From: Gammaproteobacteria bacterium
GTDB taxonomy: Bacteria; Pseudomonadota; Gammaproteobacteria; Steroidobacterales; GCA-2729495
Direction of reading: 5' to 3'
Assembly (NCBI GenBank): GCA_020853135.1
Contig: JADYZO010000009.1
Span: 1 to 49,730 of the forward strand
Length of the DNA stretch: 49,730 nt
Shown here: piece by piece, positions 1-7,723 of the stretch
How positions within the stretch are numbered: position 1 is the first letter of the stretch
How the letters are laid out: each line of letters begins with the position of its first letter
The notes under the pieces: generated by a model
What the model was told of the DNA's origin: nothing
Databases searched by the model: none
Seen by the model: only the letters and a program-made list of their open reading frames with translations
Translations under genes and position numbers: made by a program

Positions 1-60
1 CTCGCGCCGCGTGCGCTTGCGCTGGCCGAGACCCTCGGCATCACCGAACGAATATTGCAT
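1..60 (-). CDS. IS5-family transposase, N-terminal fragment (runs off the left edge)
   Basis: Only the first 20 codons lie in the window: MQYSFGDAEGLGQRKRTRRE on the minus strand. The pattern of Phe, Asp/Glu, a basic run and TR(R/K)E near the start matches the beginning of IS5-group transposases as I remember them (IS5 itself has LTFADSEF...KRRQTRKE). The expected rest of the DDE transposase lies beyond base 1. A GGGGA ribosome site sits about 8 nt before this ATG; an in-frame ATG 9 nt upstream (base 69) is an alternative start. The IS-like end and CTAG target just upstream support the call. Whether the element is intact cannot be seen. Confidence 0.75.
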   Translation of the reverse strand, partial: MQYSFGDAEGLGQRKRTRRE

Positions 61-103
61 CGATCTCATCCCCGAAGCAGTTCGCCATTGTCGCCGAACA
101 TGG

Positions 104-127
104 CAGAATTGTTCAGAGTTTCCCTAG
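104..127 (-). mobile_element. IS5-type terminal inverted repeat and CTAG target site
   Basis: Read on the minus strand, CTAG (124-127) is followed at once by GGAAACTCTGAACAATTCTG. This resembles the IS5 end (GGAAGGTGCGAACAAG, from memory) in the GGAA..T..GAACAA positions. IS5-group elements use and duplicate a 4-bp YTAR target, typically CTAG, so 124-127 is probably one copy of the duplication. The element extends leftward out of the window. The target contains the TAG stop codon of the adjacent lipoprotein gene, so that gene keeps its stop. Confidence 0.75.
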
Positions 128-351
128 CGGGTCTGCTCCTCGATCCGTGCATCCATGTCCTGCTTGTGCTCCGCCGGAATGCCCTCGACGGCCCGTGCAC
201 GCTCGAGTGGCTGCCGGACGGCATCGAGCAGTTCACCGTTCGATGCCGGTTCCCGGTCCCCGGTGTCTGCTGCAGCCTTGTCCTTGGCCGGTCCGCCGCA
301 GCCGGCCAGCATCAGCACGACGGTTGCGAGCCCCAGGCCTGTCCTTTTCAT
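124..351 (-). CDS. small lipoprotein
   Basis: A 75-residue protein starting MKRTGLGLATVVLMLAGCGG. It has a basic n-region, a hydrophobic core and an LAGC lipobox, so it should be lipidated at Cys18 and held in the envelope. The rest is charged and probably helical, ending in an acidic/basic segment. The ATG has a GGGAG ribosome site about 9 nt upstream. It is the last gene of a run with the quinone oxidoreductase and the alkyltransferase-like gene, and overlaps the latter by 119 nt in another frame. Its TAG stop is part of the CTAG occupied by the IS5-type element. The function is unknown. Confidence 0.65.
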   Translation of the reverse strand: MKRTGLGLATVVLMLAGCGGPAKDKAAADTGDREPASNGELLDAVRQPLERARAVEGIPAEHKQDMDARIEEQTR

Positions 352-730
352 CACGATTCTCCCTGTCGTCGTCGGCCGCCCATCCCCAGAGCAGTGCATC
401 GAGCCGGGCGTGGGCATCGAGCAGGCGCCGCGGCACGCGACCGTTGCGAACCTCCACGCCCTCCGCGCGCAGCCGGCGCAGCTGCTCCCGGGCCGAAGCC
501 GACCCGGGTGGCAGCGCAATCCGGCCCGCGGCGGTGAGGACGCGATGCCAGGGCAGGTCCTGCGGGCAGTCCGCGAGCACACGCCCCACCAGGCGTGCCC
601 CGCGCGGCAACCCGGCCTGCGCCGCGACCTGGCCGTAGCTGGCAACCGCACCGGGCGGGATGGCGGCCACCGCGGCATGGATGCGCCGCCTGCGTTCCTG
701 CGCGCCCTGCCCTGGCTGCCCGTCCTCCAT
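233..730 (-). CDS. alkyltransferase-like (ATL/MGMT-family) DNA-damage protein
   Basis: Residues about 14-115 form the O6-alkylguanine-DNA alkyltransferase C-terminal fold: IPPGAVASYGQVA, then ARLVGRVL, then PWHRVL. The reactive Cys of the PCHRV motif is Trp here, which defines ATL proteins. These bind O6-alkylguanine without repairing it and hand the lesion to nucleotide excision repair. Normal ATL proteins are about 100-115 residues. This frame continues some 50 residues further (165 in all) and runs 119 nt into the lipoprotein gene; that tail has no recognisable content and may be an evolutionary read-on. The start lies 7 bp after the stop of the quinone oxidoreductase gene, suggesting co-transcription. 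Confidence 0.8.
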   Translation of the reverse strand: MEDGQPGQGAQERRRRIHAAVAAIPPGAVASYGQVAAQAGLPRGARLVGRVLADCPQDLPWHRVLTAAGRIALPPGSASAREQLRRLRAEGVEVRNGRVPRRLLDAHARLDALLWGWAADDDRENRDEKDRPGARNRRADAGRLRRTGQGQGCSRHRGPGTGIER

Positions 731-737
731 GCGTCGC

Positions 738-1709
738 CTAGGGCAGCAGCACGGTCGACCCCGTGGTGCGCCGCCCCTCGAGGTCGCGGTGCGCGCGGGC
801 GGTCTCCGCCAGTGGATAGGTCTGGCCGATGTGCACCTTCACCGCGCCGCTGGCGATGAGCGCAAACAGCTCGCCGGCGCCCTCCTCGAGATCGGCCCGT
901 GCCGCGATGAAGTCGAACAGCGAGGGCCGCGTCACGTACAGCGACCCGCGCCTGGAGAGCTCCAGTGGCGTAAACGCCTCCACGGGCCCCGATGCATTGC
1001 CATAGCTCACCATCACCCCGTGCTTGCGCAGGCAGTCCAGCGACTGCGTGAAGGTCAGCTTCCCGACCGAATCGTAGACCGCGGCGACGCCCTCCCCGCC
1101 GGTCAGCTCGCGCACCCGCGCGACGAAACCCGGGGCATCGGCCAGGATCACTTCGGCATAGCCGTTGGCCCGCGCGAGCGCCGCCTTCTCCGCAGTGCTT
1201 GCCACGCCGATCGCACGCACGCCGAGGCTGCGCGCCCACTGGCCGAGGATCAGGCCCACGCCACCGGCTGCCGCATAGGCGAGCACGCTGTCGCCGCGCC
1301 GTGCCGGGTAACTTCGCCGCAGCAGGTACCAGGCGGTCAGGCCCTTGAGCATCGCCGCTGCGGCCGTGCGCTCACTCACGCCGGCAGGGAGCTTCACCAG
1401 ACGTTCGGCCGCGAGGGCGCGCTTCTCGGCGTAGGCACCCGGGGGCGGGCTGCAGTAGGCCACGCGATCGCCGGGCGCCAGCGCGCCCACGCCCGCACCC
1501 ACGGCCTCGACGATCCCGGCGGCTTCCATGCCGAGGCCCGCCGGGAACGCGAGGGGGTAGAGGCCCGATCGGTGATAGGTGTCGATGAAATTCAGGCCGA
1601 TGGCGGTCTGCCTGATGAGCGCCTGCCCGGACCCCACCACGGGCTCCGGCGCATCGGCCCACTCGAGCACTTCGGGGCCGCCATGGCGGTTGATCTGGAT
1701 CAGCTTCAT
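738..1709 (-). CDS. qor: NADPH:quinone oxidoreductase, zinc-free MDR superfamily
   Basis: A 323-residue medium-chain dehydrogenase/reductase of the quinone oxidoreductase (QOR) type. The start MKLIQINRHGGPEVLEW is typical, followed by the GroES-like half (GLNFIDTYHRSGLYP) and a Rossmann half with AAAGGVG. Zinc ligands are absent, as in QOR proteins that reduce quinones with NADPH in the cytoplasm. The length is normal. The ATG at 1709 was chosen over an upstream in-frame extension (to 1787) because family homology begins here; AGGA lies about 10 nt upstream. It heads a run with the ATL and lipoprotein genes and is divergent from the FAD reductase at 1802. Confidence 0.88.
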   Translation of the reverse strand: MKLIQINRHGGPEVLEWADAPEPVVGSGQALIRQTAIGLNFIDTYHRSGLYPLAFPAGLGMEAAGIVEAVGAGVGALAPGDRVAYCSPPPGAYAEKRALAAERLVKLPAGVSERTAAAAMLKGLTAWYLLRRSYPARRGDSVLAYAAAGGVGLILGQWARSLGVRAIGVASTAEKAALARANGYAEVILADAPGFVARVRELTGGEGVAAVYDSVGKLTFTQSLDCLRKHGVMVSYGNASGPVEAFTPLELSRRGSLYVTRPSLFDFIAARADLEEGAGELFALIASGAVKVHIGQTYPLAETARAHRDLEGRRTTGSTVLLP

Positions 1710-1768
1710 GAAGACAGGGTCCTGTCGTGGTGCGTGAGGATTTTGCCGGGCCGGTGGCCCGCCGCCAG

Positions 1769-1774
1769 TATAAT
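1769..1774 (+). promoter_or_regulatory. -10 element TATAAT for the FAD reductase gene
   Basis: A perfect TATAAT lies 27 nt before the ATG at 1802, in the 92-bp region between divergent genes. A TTGCCG (1743-1748) could serve as a -35, but at a loose 20-bp spacing. Confidence 0.5.
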
Positions 1775-1801
1775 CAGCGCAGCACACCGCAAGTCCCTTC
1801 C

Positions 1802-3031
1802 ATGCACGATGCCGTTGTCATTGCCGGAGCCGGCCAGGCGGCCGCCCAGGCCGTCATCTCGCTGCGCCACGGCGGCTACGGCGGCGACATCATCCTGGCC
1901 GGCGAGGAACCCTACCTGCCCTACCAGCGCCCGCCGCTGTCGAAGAAGTTCCTCGCCGGCGAGACCGAACTCGAGCGGCTGCACCTGCGCCCCGGGCAGT
2001 TCTACGAGGACAACCACGTGGACGTGCGGCTCGGCGTGCGCGTGGAGTCCATCGACCGCGGGCGGCGCACCGTTTCCATCGGCGGCCACACGACGCGCTA
2101 CGGCAAGCTGATCCTCGCCACCGGCAGCCACGTGCGGCGTGTCCCGGTTCCGGGTCAGGACCTGCCGCAGGTCCACTACCTGCGCACCATCGACGACGTG
2201 CGCGGCATCCAGGCCGGGTTCCAGCCGGGCCGGCGCCTGGTGGTGATCGGCGGCGGCTATGTCGGCCTGGAGGTGGCAGCGGTGGCCGTCACGGCGGGGC
2301 TCGAGGTCACCGTGGTGGAGATCGCCGATCGCGTCATGGCCCGCGCGGTGGCGCCACCGATCTCGCACTTCTACCTGCAGGCCCACCAGGGCGCCGGCGT
2401 GCGGTTCTGCCTGGAGACCGGCATCACCGCGATCCGCGCCTGCGGCGATGGCCTCATGCTGAAATGCACCACCGGCGCCGGGCTGGCCGCGGACCTGGTG
2501 GTCGTCGGCGTCGGCATCCTGCCGACGACGCAGCTGGCCGAGATGGCCGGGCTTGAGTGCAACGATGGCATCGTCGTCGATGAATTCTGCCGCACCAGCG
2601 ATCCGGACATCTATGCCGCCGGGGACTGCAGCAACCACCCCAACAGGCTGCTCGGCAGGCGCCTGCGCCTGGAGTCGGTGCACAACGCGACCGAGCAGGG
2701 CAGGACCGCGGCGCTGCACATCCTCGGGCGGGCCGAGCCCTACGCGCAGATCCCCTGGTTCTGGTCCGACCAGTACGACCTCAAGCTGCAGATGGCCGGC
2801 ATCGCCACGGGCCACACCACCATGGTCCTGCGCGGGGAGCCGGCCAGCCGCTCCTTCGCCGCCTTCTACTTCGCCGGTGAGCGGCTCATCTCGGTGCATG
2901 CCATCAACAGCCCACGCGAGTTCATGCTCTCGAAGAAGCTGATCGCCGACGGGGCGAGGCTCGATCCCGGCGCGGTCGCCGACACGGCTGTCCCGTTCAG
3001 GACGCTGGCGGAATCCGCCCGCAGCGCCTGA
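1802..3031 (+). CDS. FAD-dependent ferredoxin/rubredoxin-type reductase
   Basis: A 409-residue protein of the putidaredoxin/rhodocoxin/rubredoxin reductase family, passing electrons from NAD(P)H through FAD to a small redox partner, often for a P450 or Rieske oxygenase. It has an FAD dinucleotide fold at the start (IAGAGQAAAQAV), the family motif YLPYQRPPLSKK, an NAD(P) fold around residue 145 (VIGGGYVGLEVA) and the second FAD motif YAAGDC. The C-terminal reductase domain includes the WFWSDQYDLKLQ signature. The start at 1802 fits the family; an in-frame extension to 1727 would cross the promoter. No ferredoxin or oxygenase gene is adjacent, so the partner is unknown. It converges on the next gene with a 13-bp gap. 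Confidence 0.85.
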   Translation: MHDAVVIAGAGQAAAQAVISLRHGGYGGDIILAGEEPYLPYQRPPLSKKFLAGETELERLHLRPGQFYEDNHVDVRLGVRVESIDRGRRTVSIGGHTTRYGKLILATGSHVRRVPVPGQDLPQVHYLRTIDDVRGIQAGFQPGRRLVVIGGGYVGLEVAAVAVTAGLEVTVVEIADRVMARAVAPPISHFYLQAHQGAGVRFCLETGITAIRACGDGLMLKCTTGAGLAADLVVVGVGILPTTQLAEMAGLECNDGIVVDEFCRTSDPDIYAAGDCSNHPNRLLGRRLRLESVHNATEQGRTAALHILGRAEPYAQIPWFWSDQYDLKLQMAGIATGHTTMVLRGEPASRSFAAFYFAGERLISVHAINSPREFMLSKKLIADGARLDPGAVADTAVPFRTLAESARSA

Positions 3032-3044
3032 CGGGCTGCAACCC

Positions 3045-3698
3045 TCACTCGGTGGCGAGGTTCAGCTGGCGTGCGCCGGTGAGATCCCCCGGCCGTGCCG
3101 CAACAGGCGTGAAATCCTCGCGGAAGCCCCCGCGGACGCCGGCAAACGGGCCGGTTCCCGCGACGAGCAGCGGTGCGCCCGATCCCGGGAGCGGCGGCAG
3201 GGCATAGCGCTTGTCGCCCGGCGCGAAGCCCCGGCCGCGCACTGCCGACCACAACCCGTCGCGCAGCGGTGCCCACAAATTCTCCGAGCCCGCCAGCAGG
3301 ACGGTGCCCTGGCCCGGCCAGACCAGGTTCCACGCCGTCACGACGCCGAGGCGGGCCTGCAGCAGCGCATCCTGCGGCCCGATGGCACTCAGCCTCACGC
3401 CCAGCACCTGCGCACCCCCGGCATCCTCCGTGAGCGCGGCGATCTCCACGCGCGCATGGCGCAGTCCCGGGTCGCCGAAGGCCGCGGCGCGGCCGGCGGC
3501 ACTTTCCCAGCCGAGCAGCCCGCCGGGCGTGAGTTCGAACCCCCGGAAGCCGCCGCCCGATTCCCAGCCGAGCACGCGCACGGCACCGGACAATCCGGCC
3601 GGCGTACCCTGCGAGAAGCTGAGGGGATTCAGCAGGAGCAACGCCACGCCGAGCAGGACGCCGATCAGCAGGCCCAGCGCGGCGACGATGGCGCGCAT
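3045..3698 (-). CDS. membrane-anchored protein with C-terminal GTGxFAG motif (second of a paralogous pair)
   Basis: A 217-residue protein of unknown function. Residues about 4-25 form one N-terminal membrane segment or uncleaved signal (IVAALGLLIGVLLGVALLLL); the rest should be outside the cytoplasm. The C-terminus carries GTGPFAGVRGGFREDF. A similar GTGEFAGLTGGYDETW is present in the upstream neighbour, with about the same domain layout and length. The GTGxFAGxxG pattern recalls allene-oxide-cyclase/dirigent-type beta-barrels, but this is only a motif-level resemblance. The two genes overlap by one base (TGATG), so they are surely co-transcribed. Confidence 0.7.
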   Translation of the reverse strand: MRAIVAALGLLIGVLLGVALLLLNPLSFSQGTPAGLSGAVRVLGWESGGGFRGFELTPGGLLGWESAAGRAAAFGDPGLRHARVEIAALTEDAGGAQVLGVRLSAIGPQDALLQARLGVVTAWNLVWPGQGTVLLAGSENLWAPLRDGLWSAVRGRGFAPGDKRYALPPLPGSGAPLLVAGTGPFAGVRGGFREDFTPVAARPGDLTGARQLNLATE

Positions 3699-4366
3699 CA
3701 GGGTGCCGTCCTGATGCGGGTGGTGAGCGTGATCCGGCCACTCGTGGTGCCGTCGGCCGCCACCCGCTCGAGGTCCCAGGTCTCGTCATAGCCGCCGGTC
3801 AGGCCGGCGAACTCGCCGGTGCCGCCCGTCACGCTGCCGGCACCGCCTGCAGCAGGGCCGGCGGTGATGCGCAGCTGCCTGGCGTTGCCCCAGAACGCCG
3901 CCGCATCCGCCGCCGTCGCTGGCGCCGTCCCCGCGGCACGGGAGGCCGGCGCCACGTCACGGCTGTTCAGCTGGCTGAGGAACAGGCTGCCGCGGCTGGG
4001 CACCAGCAGCACCCAGTCGCTGCCCTGGGCCCTGCCGCCGCGGCTCGTGGTGCTGCGACTGGCGAGTCCGACCACGTTGTCCGCGGCATCACGCAGCCGG
4101 AACACCTCGATGCTCGCGGACGCGCCGTCGGCAGCCGACAGCACGGCCGCCGCGCCCATGAGCCCGACCGGCCCGCCACGGCCGGACTGCAGCGGCTGCA
4201 CGCGGTCCCCGGGCCAGCGCATGGAGAAGACCTCCTCGCGGCCCCCGTCGGGAATCACGTTGATCAGGGAGCGATAGCGCGTGTGCTGGGGCAGCGGATA
4301 GACGGCGGCCACCAGCACGGCAAGCACGACGCCAACGAGCACGCAGGCGTAAAACAATCGTGCCAA
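3698..4366 (-). CDS. membrane-anchored protein with C-terminal GTGxFAG motif (first of a paralogous pair)
   Basis: A 222-residue protein if started at TTG 4366, which has a GGAG site 9 nt upstream and gives MARLFYACVLVGVVLAVLV, a clean membrane anchor. It then matches the length of its 217-residue paralogue. GTG at 4381 or 4450 would add residues that do not look like a signal. After the anchor comes a region of short beta-like segments and an Ala/Gly-rich linker, then GTGEFAGLTGGYDETW near the C-terminus. The function is unknown. A TAGTAT -10-like hexamer (4398-4403, minus strand) lies about 32 nt upstream of the chosen start. Confidence 0.65.
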   Translation of the reverse strand: MARLFYACVLVGVVLAVLVAAVYPLPQHTRYRSLINVIPDGGREEVFSMRWPGDRVQPLQSGRGGPVGLMGAAAVLSAADGASASIEVFRLRDAADNVVGLASRSTTSRGGRAQGSDWVLLVPSRGSLFLSQLNSRDVAPASRAAGTAPATAADAAAFWGNARQLRITAGPAAGGAGSVTGGTGEFAGLTGGYDETWDLERVAADGTTSGRITLTTRIRTAP

Positions 4367-4397
4367 GGCGGCGGACTCCACGGAAGGCAGGTGCAGG

Positions 4398-4403
4398 ATA
4401 CTA
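4398..4403 (-). promoter_or_regulatory. possible -10 element TAGTAT
   Basis: On the minus strand TAGTAT lies upstream of the chosen TTG start at 4366, in the short region after gshA. No convincing -35 was seen. Confidence 0.3.
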
Positions 4404-4495
4404 AACGGCGCACCAGCGGCGCACAACACGGCACCAGCGCCGGTGTGCACCCGGCCGCCCCTGCCACCGGGGCCTGCCGGCCTCGCTGGCGCCGC

Positions 4496-6061
4496 TCAGG
4501 CGTAGTAGGCGGCCAGATACTCGTCGAACGACAGCGTATCGTGCTCCTCGATCCAGCACTGGCGATCCAGGGACGCCTGGGCCTCGGTTTCCAGCAGCTG
4601 GTAGTGGGAATTGGCCGCATTCTCCAGCGCGAGGAAATGCTGGCGATAACCGGTGGCCAGCCCCAGGCCGAACTCCACCAGCGATTGCCCGCCGGAACGC
4701 AGCTCACGCAACACCCGCGCCGACGGGGTCGCCTCCGGCGTGGCGAAGAGCGCGGCACACTCGTGCACCGCGGCCTGGTAGCCCGCCGGCGCGCCACCGT
4801 CCAGCAGGGCCGCCACGGCCGCCATGGCCTGCAGGATCTCCTGCGCCCAGGCTTGCATCGCCACCTCGCGGCCCTGGCGGCGCAGTACCAGGCCGGGCTC
4901 CCGCCCACGCCGCGCCACGGCACGGTGGTTGAAGTCGATGTCGGCATGCTCCGCCTGGCTGATGGCCGGGCTGTCCCACAGCAGGCAGAAGACGAGGAAC
5001 ACCTCGGAAAACAGCAGCTCGCGCACGTTGATCCCGGTGGGTGAAAAGGGATCCAGGTCCAGTGCCCGCAGCTCCAGGTACTCGATGCCACCCCGCCGCA
5101 GCGCCGATGTCGGGCGCTCCCCGCTCAGCGCCGTGCGCTTCGGGCGGATGGTGCTGTAGTACTCGTTCTCGATCTGCAGCTGATTGGAGTTCAGCTGCCG
5201 CCACTGCCCGTCCACCTTCAGCCCGATGCGCTCGAATTCCGGCTGCGGGGTGTGGATGGCCCGGGTCAGGTCACCGATGTACTCCTCCAGGCTGTTGGCC
5301 GAGATCCAGAGGCCCGCCTGGCTGGCGTTCTTGTAGCCAAGATCGCTCATCCGCAGCGAGGTGGCATGCGGCGCAAACCAGGTGGCGCCATCAAGCGGCT
5401 CAAGCCCGGGACCGCCACCGGGCAGGAAGCACCGGCACACGGCGGGCGAGGCGCCGAAGAGGTACAGGAGCAGCCAGTCCATGCGGCGGACGTTGCGCAC
5501 CACGTCCAGGTAGGCCGCCGACTTCAGTGCGCCCACATCGCAGGAAGCACGCTCGAGTTCGGCATAGGCGGGCCAGAAGTCTCCGGGAAGCGAATAGTTG
5601 AAATGCACGCCGGCGATGGCCTGCATGTAGCGGCCGTAGCGGAACCCCAGGCCGCGACGGTAGACACTCTTCATGCGGGCGACATTGGCGCTGCCATAGC
5701 GGGCGATGGGGATGTCGTCCTCGCCGCGCAGGCGGCAGGGCATGGACAGGGGCCAGAACAGCTCGGTGCCGATGGCGGGCCAGGCAAACTGGTGGATGTC
5801 GGTGAGGAAGTCCAGCGTGGCCGGCGTGCTCCGCTGTGGCGGGGTGATGAACTCGATCAGCGCCTCGGAATAGTCCGTGGTGATGTAGTGATTGGTCAGC
5901 GCCGAGCCCAGTGCCACGGGATGGCCGGTCCGGGCGACGTGGCCATCGGGCGTGACCCGCAGGCATTCCTTCTCCACGCCGCGCAGCCCGGCCTGCAGCA
6001 GGCCGGGCTGGCCGGCCGCCAGCGCGGCAAGCCGGGCCTCGAACCTGCGCCGCCTGGTCAT
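4496..6061 (-). CDS. gshA: glutamate-cysteine ligase
   Basis: A 521-residue enzyme of the proteobacterial GshA type, joining L-glutamate and L-cysteine with ATP in the first step of glutathione synthesis in the cytoplasm. Family blocks visible are GVEKECLRV near the start, TDYSEALIEFITPP, ARMKSVYRRGLGFRYGR, GVHFNYS, the ENEYYSTIRPKR block and EYLELRALDLDPF. The length is normal for the family. The ATG at 6061 is preceded by GGGGA; in-frame codons up to 6139 are non-family and cross a possible promoter. A TATTGT hexamer (6108-6113, minus strand) may be its -10. No gshB is in the window. Confidence 0.93.
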   Translation of the reverse strand: MTRRRRFEARLAALAAGQPGLLQAGLRGVEKECLRVTPDGHVARTGHPVALGSALTNHYITTDYSEALIEFITPPQRSTPATLDFLTDIHQFAWPAIGTELFWPLSMPCRLRGEDDIPIARYGSANVARMKSVYRRGLGFRYGRYMQAIAGVHFNYSLPGDFWPAYAELERASCDVGALKSAAYLDVVRNVRRMDWLLLYLFGASPAVCRCFLPGGGPGLEPLDGATWFAPHATSLRMSDLGYKNASQAGLWISANSLEEYIGDLTRAIHTPQPEFERIGLKVDGQWRQLNSNQLQIENEYYSTIRPKRTALSGERPTSALRRGGIEYLELRALDLDPFSPTGINVRELLFSEVFLVFCLLWDSPAISQAEHADIDFNHRAVARRGREPGLVLRRQGREVAMQAWAQEILQAMAAVAALLDGGAPAGYQAAVHECAALFATPEATPSARVLRELRSGGQSLVEFGLGLATGYRQHFLALENAANSHYQLLETEAQASLDRQCWIEEHDTLSFDEYLAAYYA

Positions 6062-6187
6062 GACATCCCCTGCATCATCCTCCAAGGTTACACGGCCGCG
6101 GCGCCGCACAATATCGGTGCGGCAGGATTGCAGGCGCACTGATCACTGTGTGGTCCAGGGGGGCACTGCAACCGCAGGCTGTCGCAG

Positions 6188-7510
6188 CTAGTGCGACGGG
6201 GAATCGGGCAGGAGGCTGACGCTGACGCGGTTGTTCTGCCGGGCGATCGCGTTCCACTCACCCGCGCTGATGCCCGCCACCGTCGGCGGGTAGGGCACGG
6301 CGGGCCGGGAGGTGCCACGGGCGAGGATCTCGATGTGCAGCGCGGGATCGGCGGCATGGCTCGCCAGGTAGTTCGCGAACGCCACCGACTGGCGTCCCGA
6401 CGCGGATCGCGCCTCCTCGGGGGTGGGCCCGATGCGCGCGCAACGCTCGGCCGGCAGGTCATCCGGGGCCAGCACGGGTGCCCCATCGGCACCGGGCACA
6501 TAGCAGAAATCGCCCATGTGGCTCTCGAGCCGCACCGTGCCGGTGAAGCCCAGGGCGGCCAGCCGCTCCACCAGGCCACGCACCACCTCCAGGCGCTGGC
6601 CGTCGAAGGGCTCACGCCCGGGCGGGTAGGGTGCCGCCTGGTTGACGCTCCACTCCAGCGCTCCGAGGAAATCCGCGAAGCGCTCCGCCGCAGCATCCGG
6701 CACCGGGGCTGCCCGTGCCTGGCCATCGACCGCGGCCGCGGTGGCGGCGCGGCGTACGTTGAGCGCGGCCATCAGCCCCGCATTCTGCTCCACGGCGCTG
6801 CGCCATTTCTGCTGGACATCGATGTTCAGCAGGGCGAATGTCGCCGCGATCGCCACCAGCACCAGGACGAGGAGCAGGAACGCCCCGGCACGCGGGCGCA
6901 TCGGCCAGGACGCCGGCGGTGCAGCCGGCGTGCGCGCCATGTCGTGCTCGCGCAGGGCCCGGGCCACCGCGTCCTGCAGCCCGGCGCGCAACTCCTGCGC
7001 CTGGTGTGCCAGCAGCGACTGCACCCAGAGCTCGAGGTCGCCATGGCCCGCGGGCGGACCCGCCGCCGGCCCCTCCGGGACGATGAACTCCCCGGAGGCC
7101 AGGTGCTCGCCGGCCCCGGCAGGCACGGCAGCCTCCGCCGCCCCGACGAGGTGCAGCGACTGCAGCAGCTCGGACACCTCGACCGGCTTGATCTCCTTGG
7201 GCAGCACACCCAGCGCACCCAGCGCGCGGGCCTGGCCGACGTAGAGCTCCCCGCCCTGGGATGTGTACATCATGATCGGAATGGTCGCGGTGGCCGGGTT
7301 GGCCTTGATGGCCTTGACGGCCTGCAGCCCGTCCATGCCCGGCATCAGGTGATCCATGAAAATCACGTCGGGCCGGCTGTGGCCGAGGAACTCCAGCGCC
7401 TCCTCGGCGGATGCCGCCGTCTCCACGCGCAGGCGATTCGCGGCCAGCACGGCGCCCAGCGCATGCCGCGCGGTCCTGCTGTCGTCGACGATCAACGCAC
7501 ACTTGGACAC
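6188..7510 (-). CDS. membrane-anchored response-regulator protein (REC - TM - extracytoplasmic domain)
   Basis: A 440-residue protein starting at GTG 7510. Residues 1-120 are a receiver domain with the acidic pair DD9-10, phospho-acceptor Asp53 (VIFMDHLMPG), Thr of MYTSQ and Lys of LPKEIKP. A Pro/Ala-rich linker follows, then a single membrane helix at about 208-230 (FLLLVLVLVAIAATFALL). A C-terminal domain of about 200 residues would lie outside the membrane; its end (RQSVAFANYL ... NNRVSVSLL) faintly recalls OmpA-like domains, but I would not assign it. A receiver fused to a transmembrane output is unusual. It is divergent from the GGDEF-EAL gene, which suggests a shared signalling context. 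Confidence 0.75.
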   Translation of the reverse strand: MSKCALIVDDSRTARHALGAVLAANRLRVETAASAEEALEFLGHSRPDVIFMDHLMPGMDGLQAVKAIKANPATATIPIMMYTSQGGELYVGQARALGALGVLPKEIKPVEVSELLQSLHLVGAAEAAVPAGAGEHLASGEFIVPEGPAAGPPAGHGDLELWVQSLLAHQAQELRAGLQDAVARALREHDMARTPAAPPASWPMRPRAGAFLLLVLVLVAIAATFALLNIDVQQKWRSAVEQNAGLMAALNVRRAATAAAVDGQARAAPVPDAAAERFADFLGALEWSVNQAAPYPPGREPFDGQRLEVVRGLVERLAALGFTGTVRLESHMGDFCYVPGADGAPVLAPDDLPAERCARIGPTPEEARSASGRQSVAFANYLASHAADPALHIEILARGTSRPAVPYPPTVAGISAGEWNAIARQNNRVSVSLLPDSPSH

Positions 7511-7634
7511 GATGGCCAGGGCTAACCTGCGCTCGACATGAGCCGTTGCGCCCGGATTGTAGCGCCGACCGCCGGCCGGTTTCCGGGGCCAGTTCGCACT
7601 GCGAGCGCCGCCGGCCGGGGCGCCCGGTCGCTGC

Positions 7635-7640
7635 TAGAAT
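7635..7640 (+). promoter_or_regulatory. -10-like TAGAAT upstream of the GGDEF-EAL gene
   Basis: TAGAAT lies 83 nt before the ATG at 7724. The 14-mer around it, GCTAGAATGGGCGG (7633-7646), is repeated exactly before gspA (17971-17984). The 213-bp gap 7511-7723 otherwise holds nothing recognisable. Confidence 0.4.
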
Positions 7641-7723
7641 GGGCGGAAAGCGCCTCCCGACCCCGATGCCACCGGGGCTGCCCACACAACAACAACTTCA
7701 CAGGGACGCGCTGGCCACCACCC

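Noticed and set aside
3045-4366. Type II secretion GspC/GspN components, because of the N-terminal anchors and gspAB elsewhere in the window
   Set aside because: No GspC or GspN signature is visible, and the shared GTGxFAG ending points to a paralogous pair instead.
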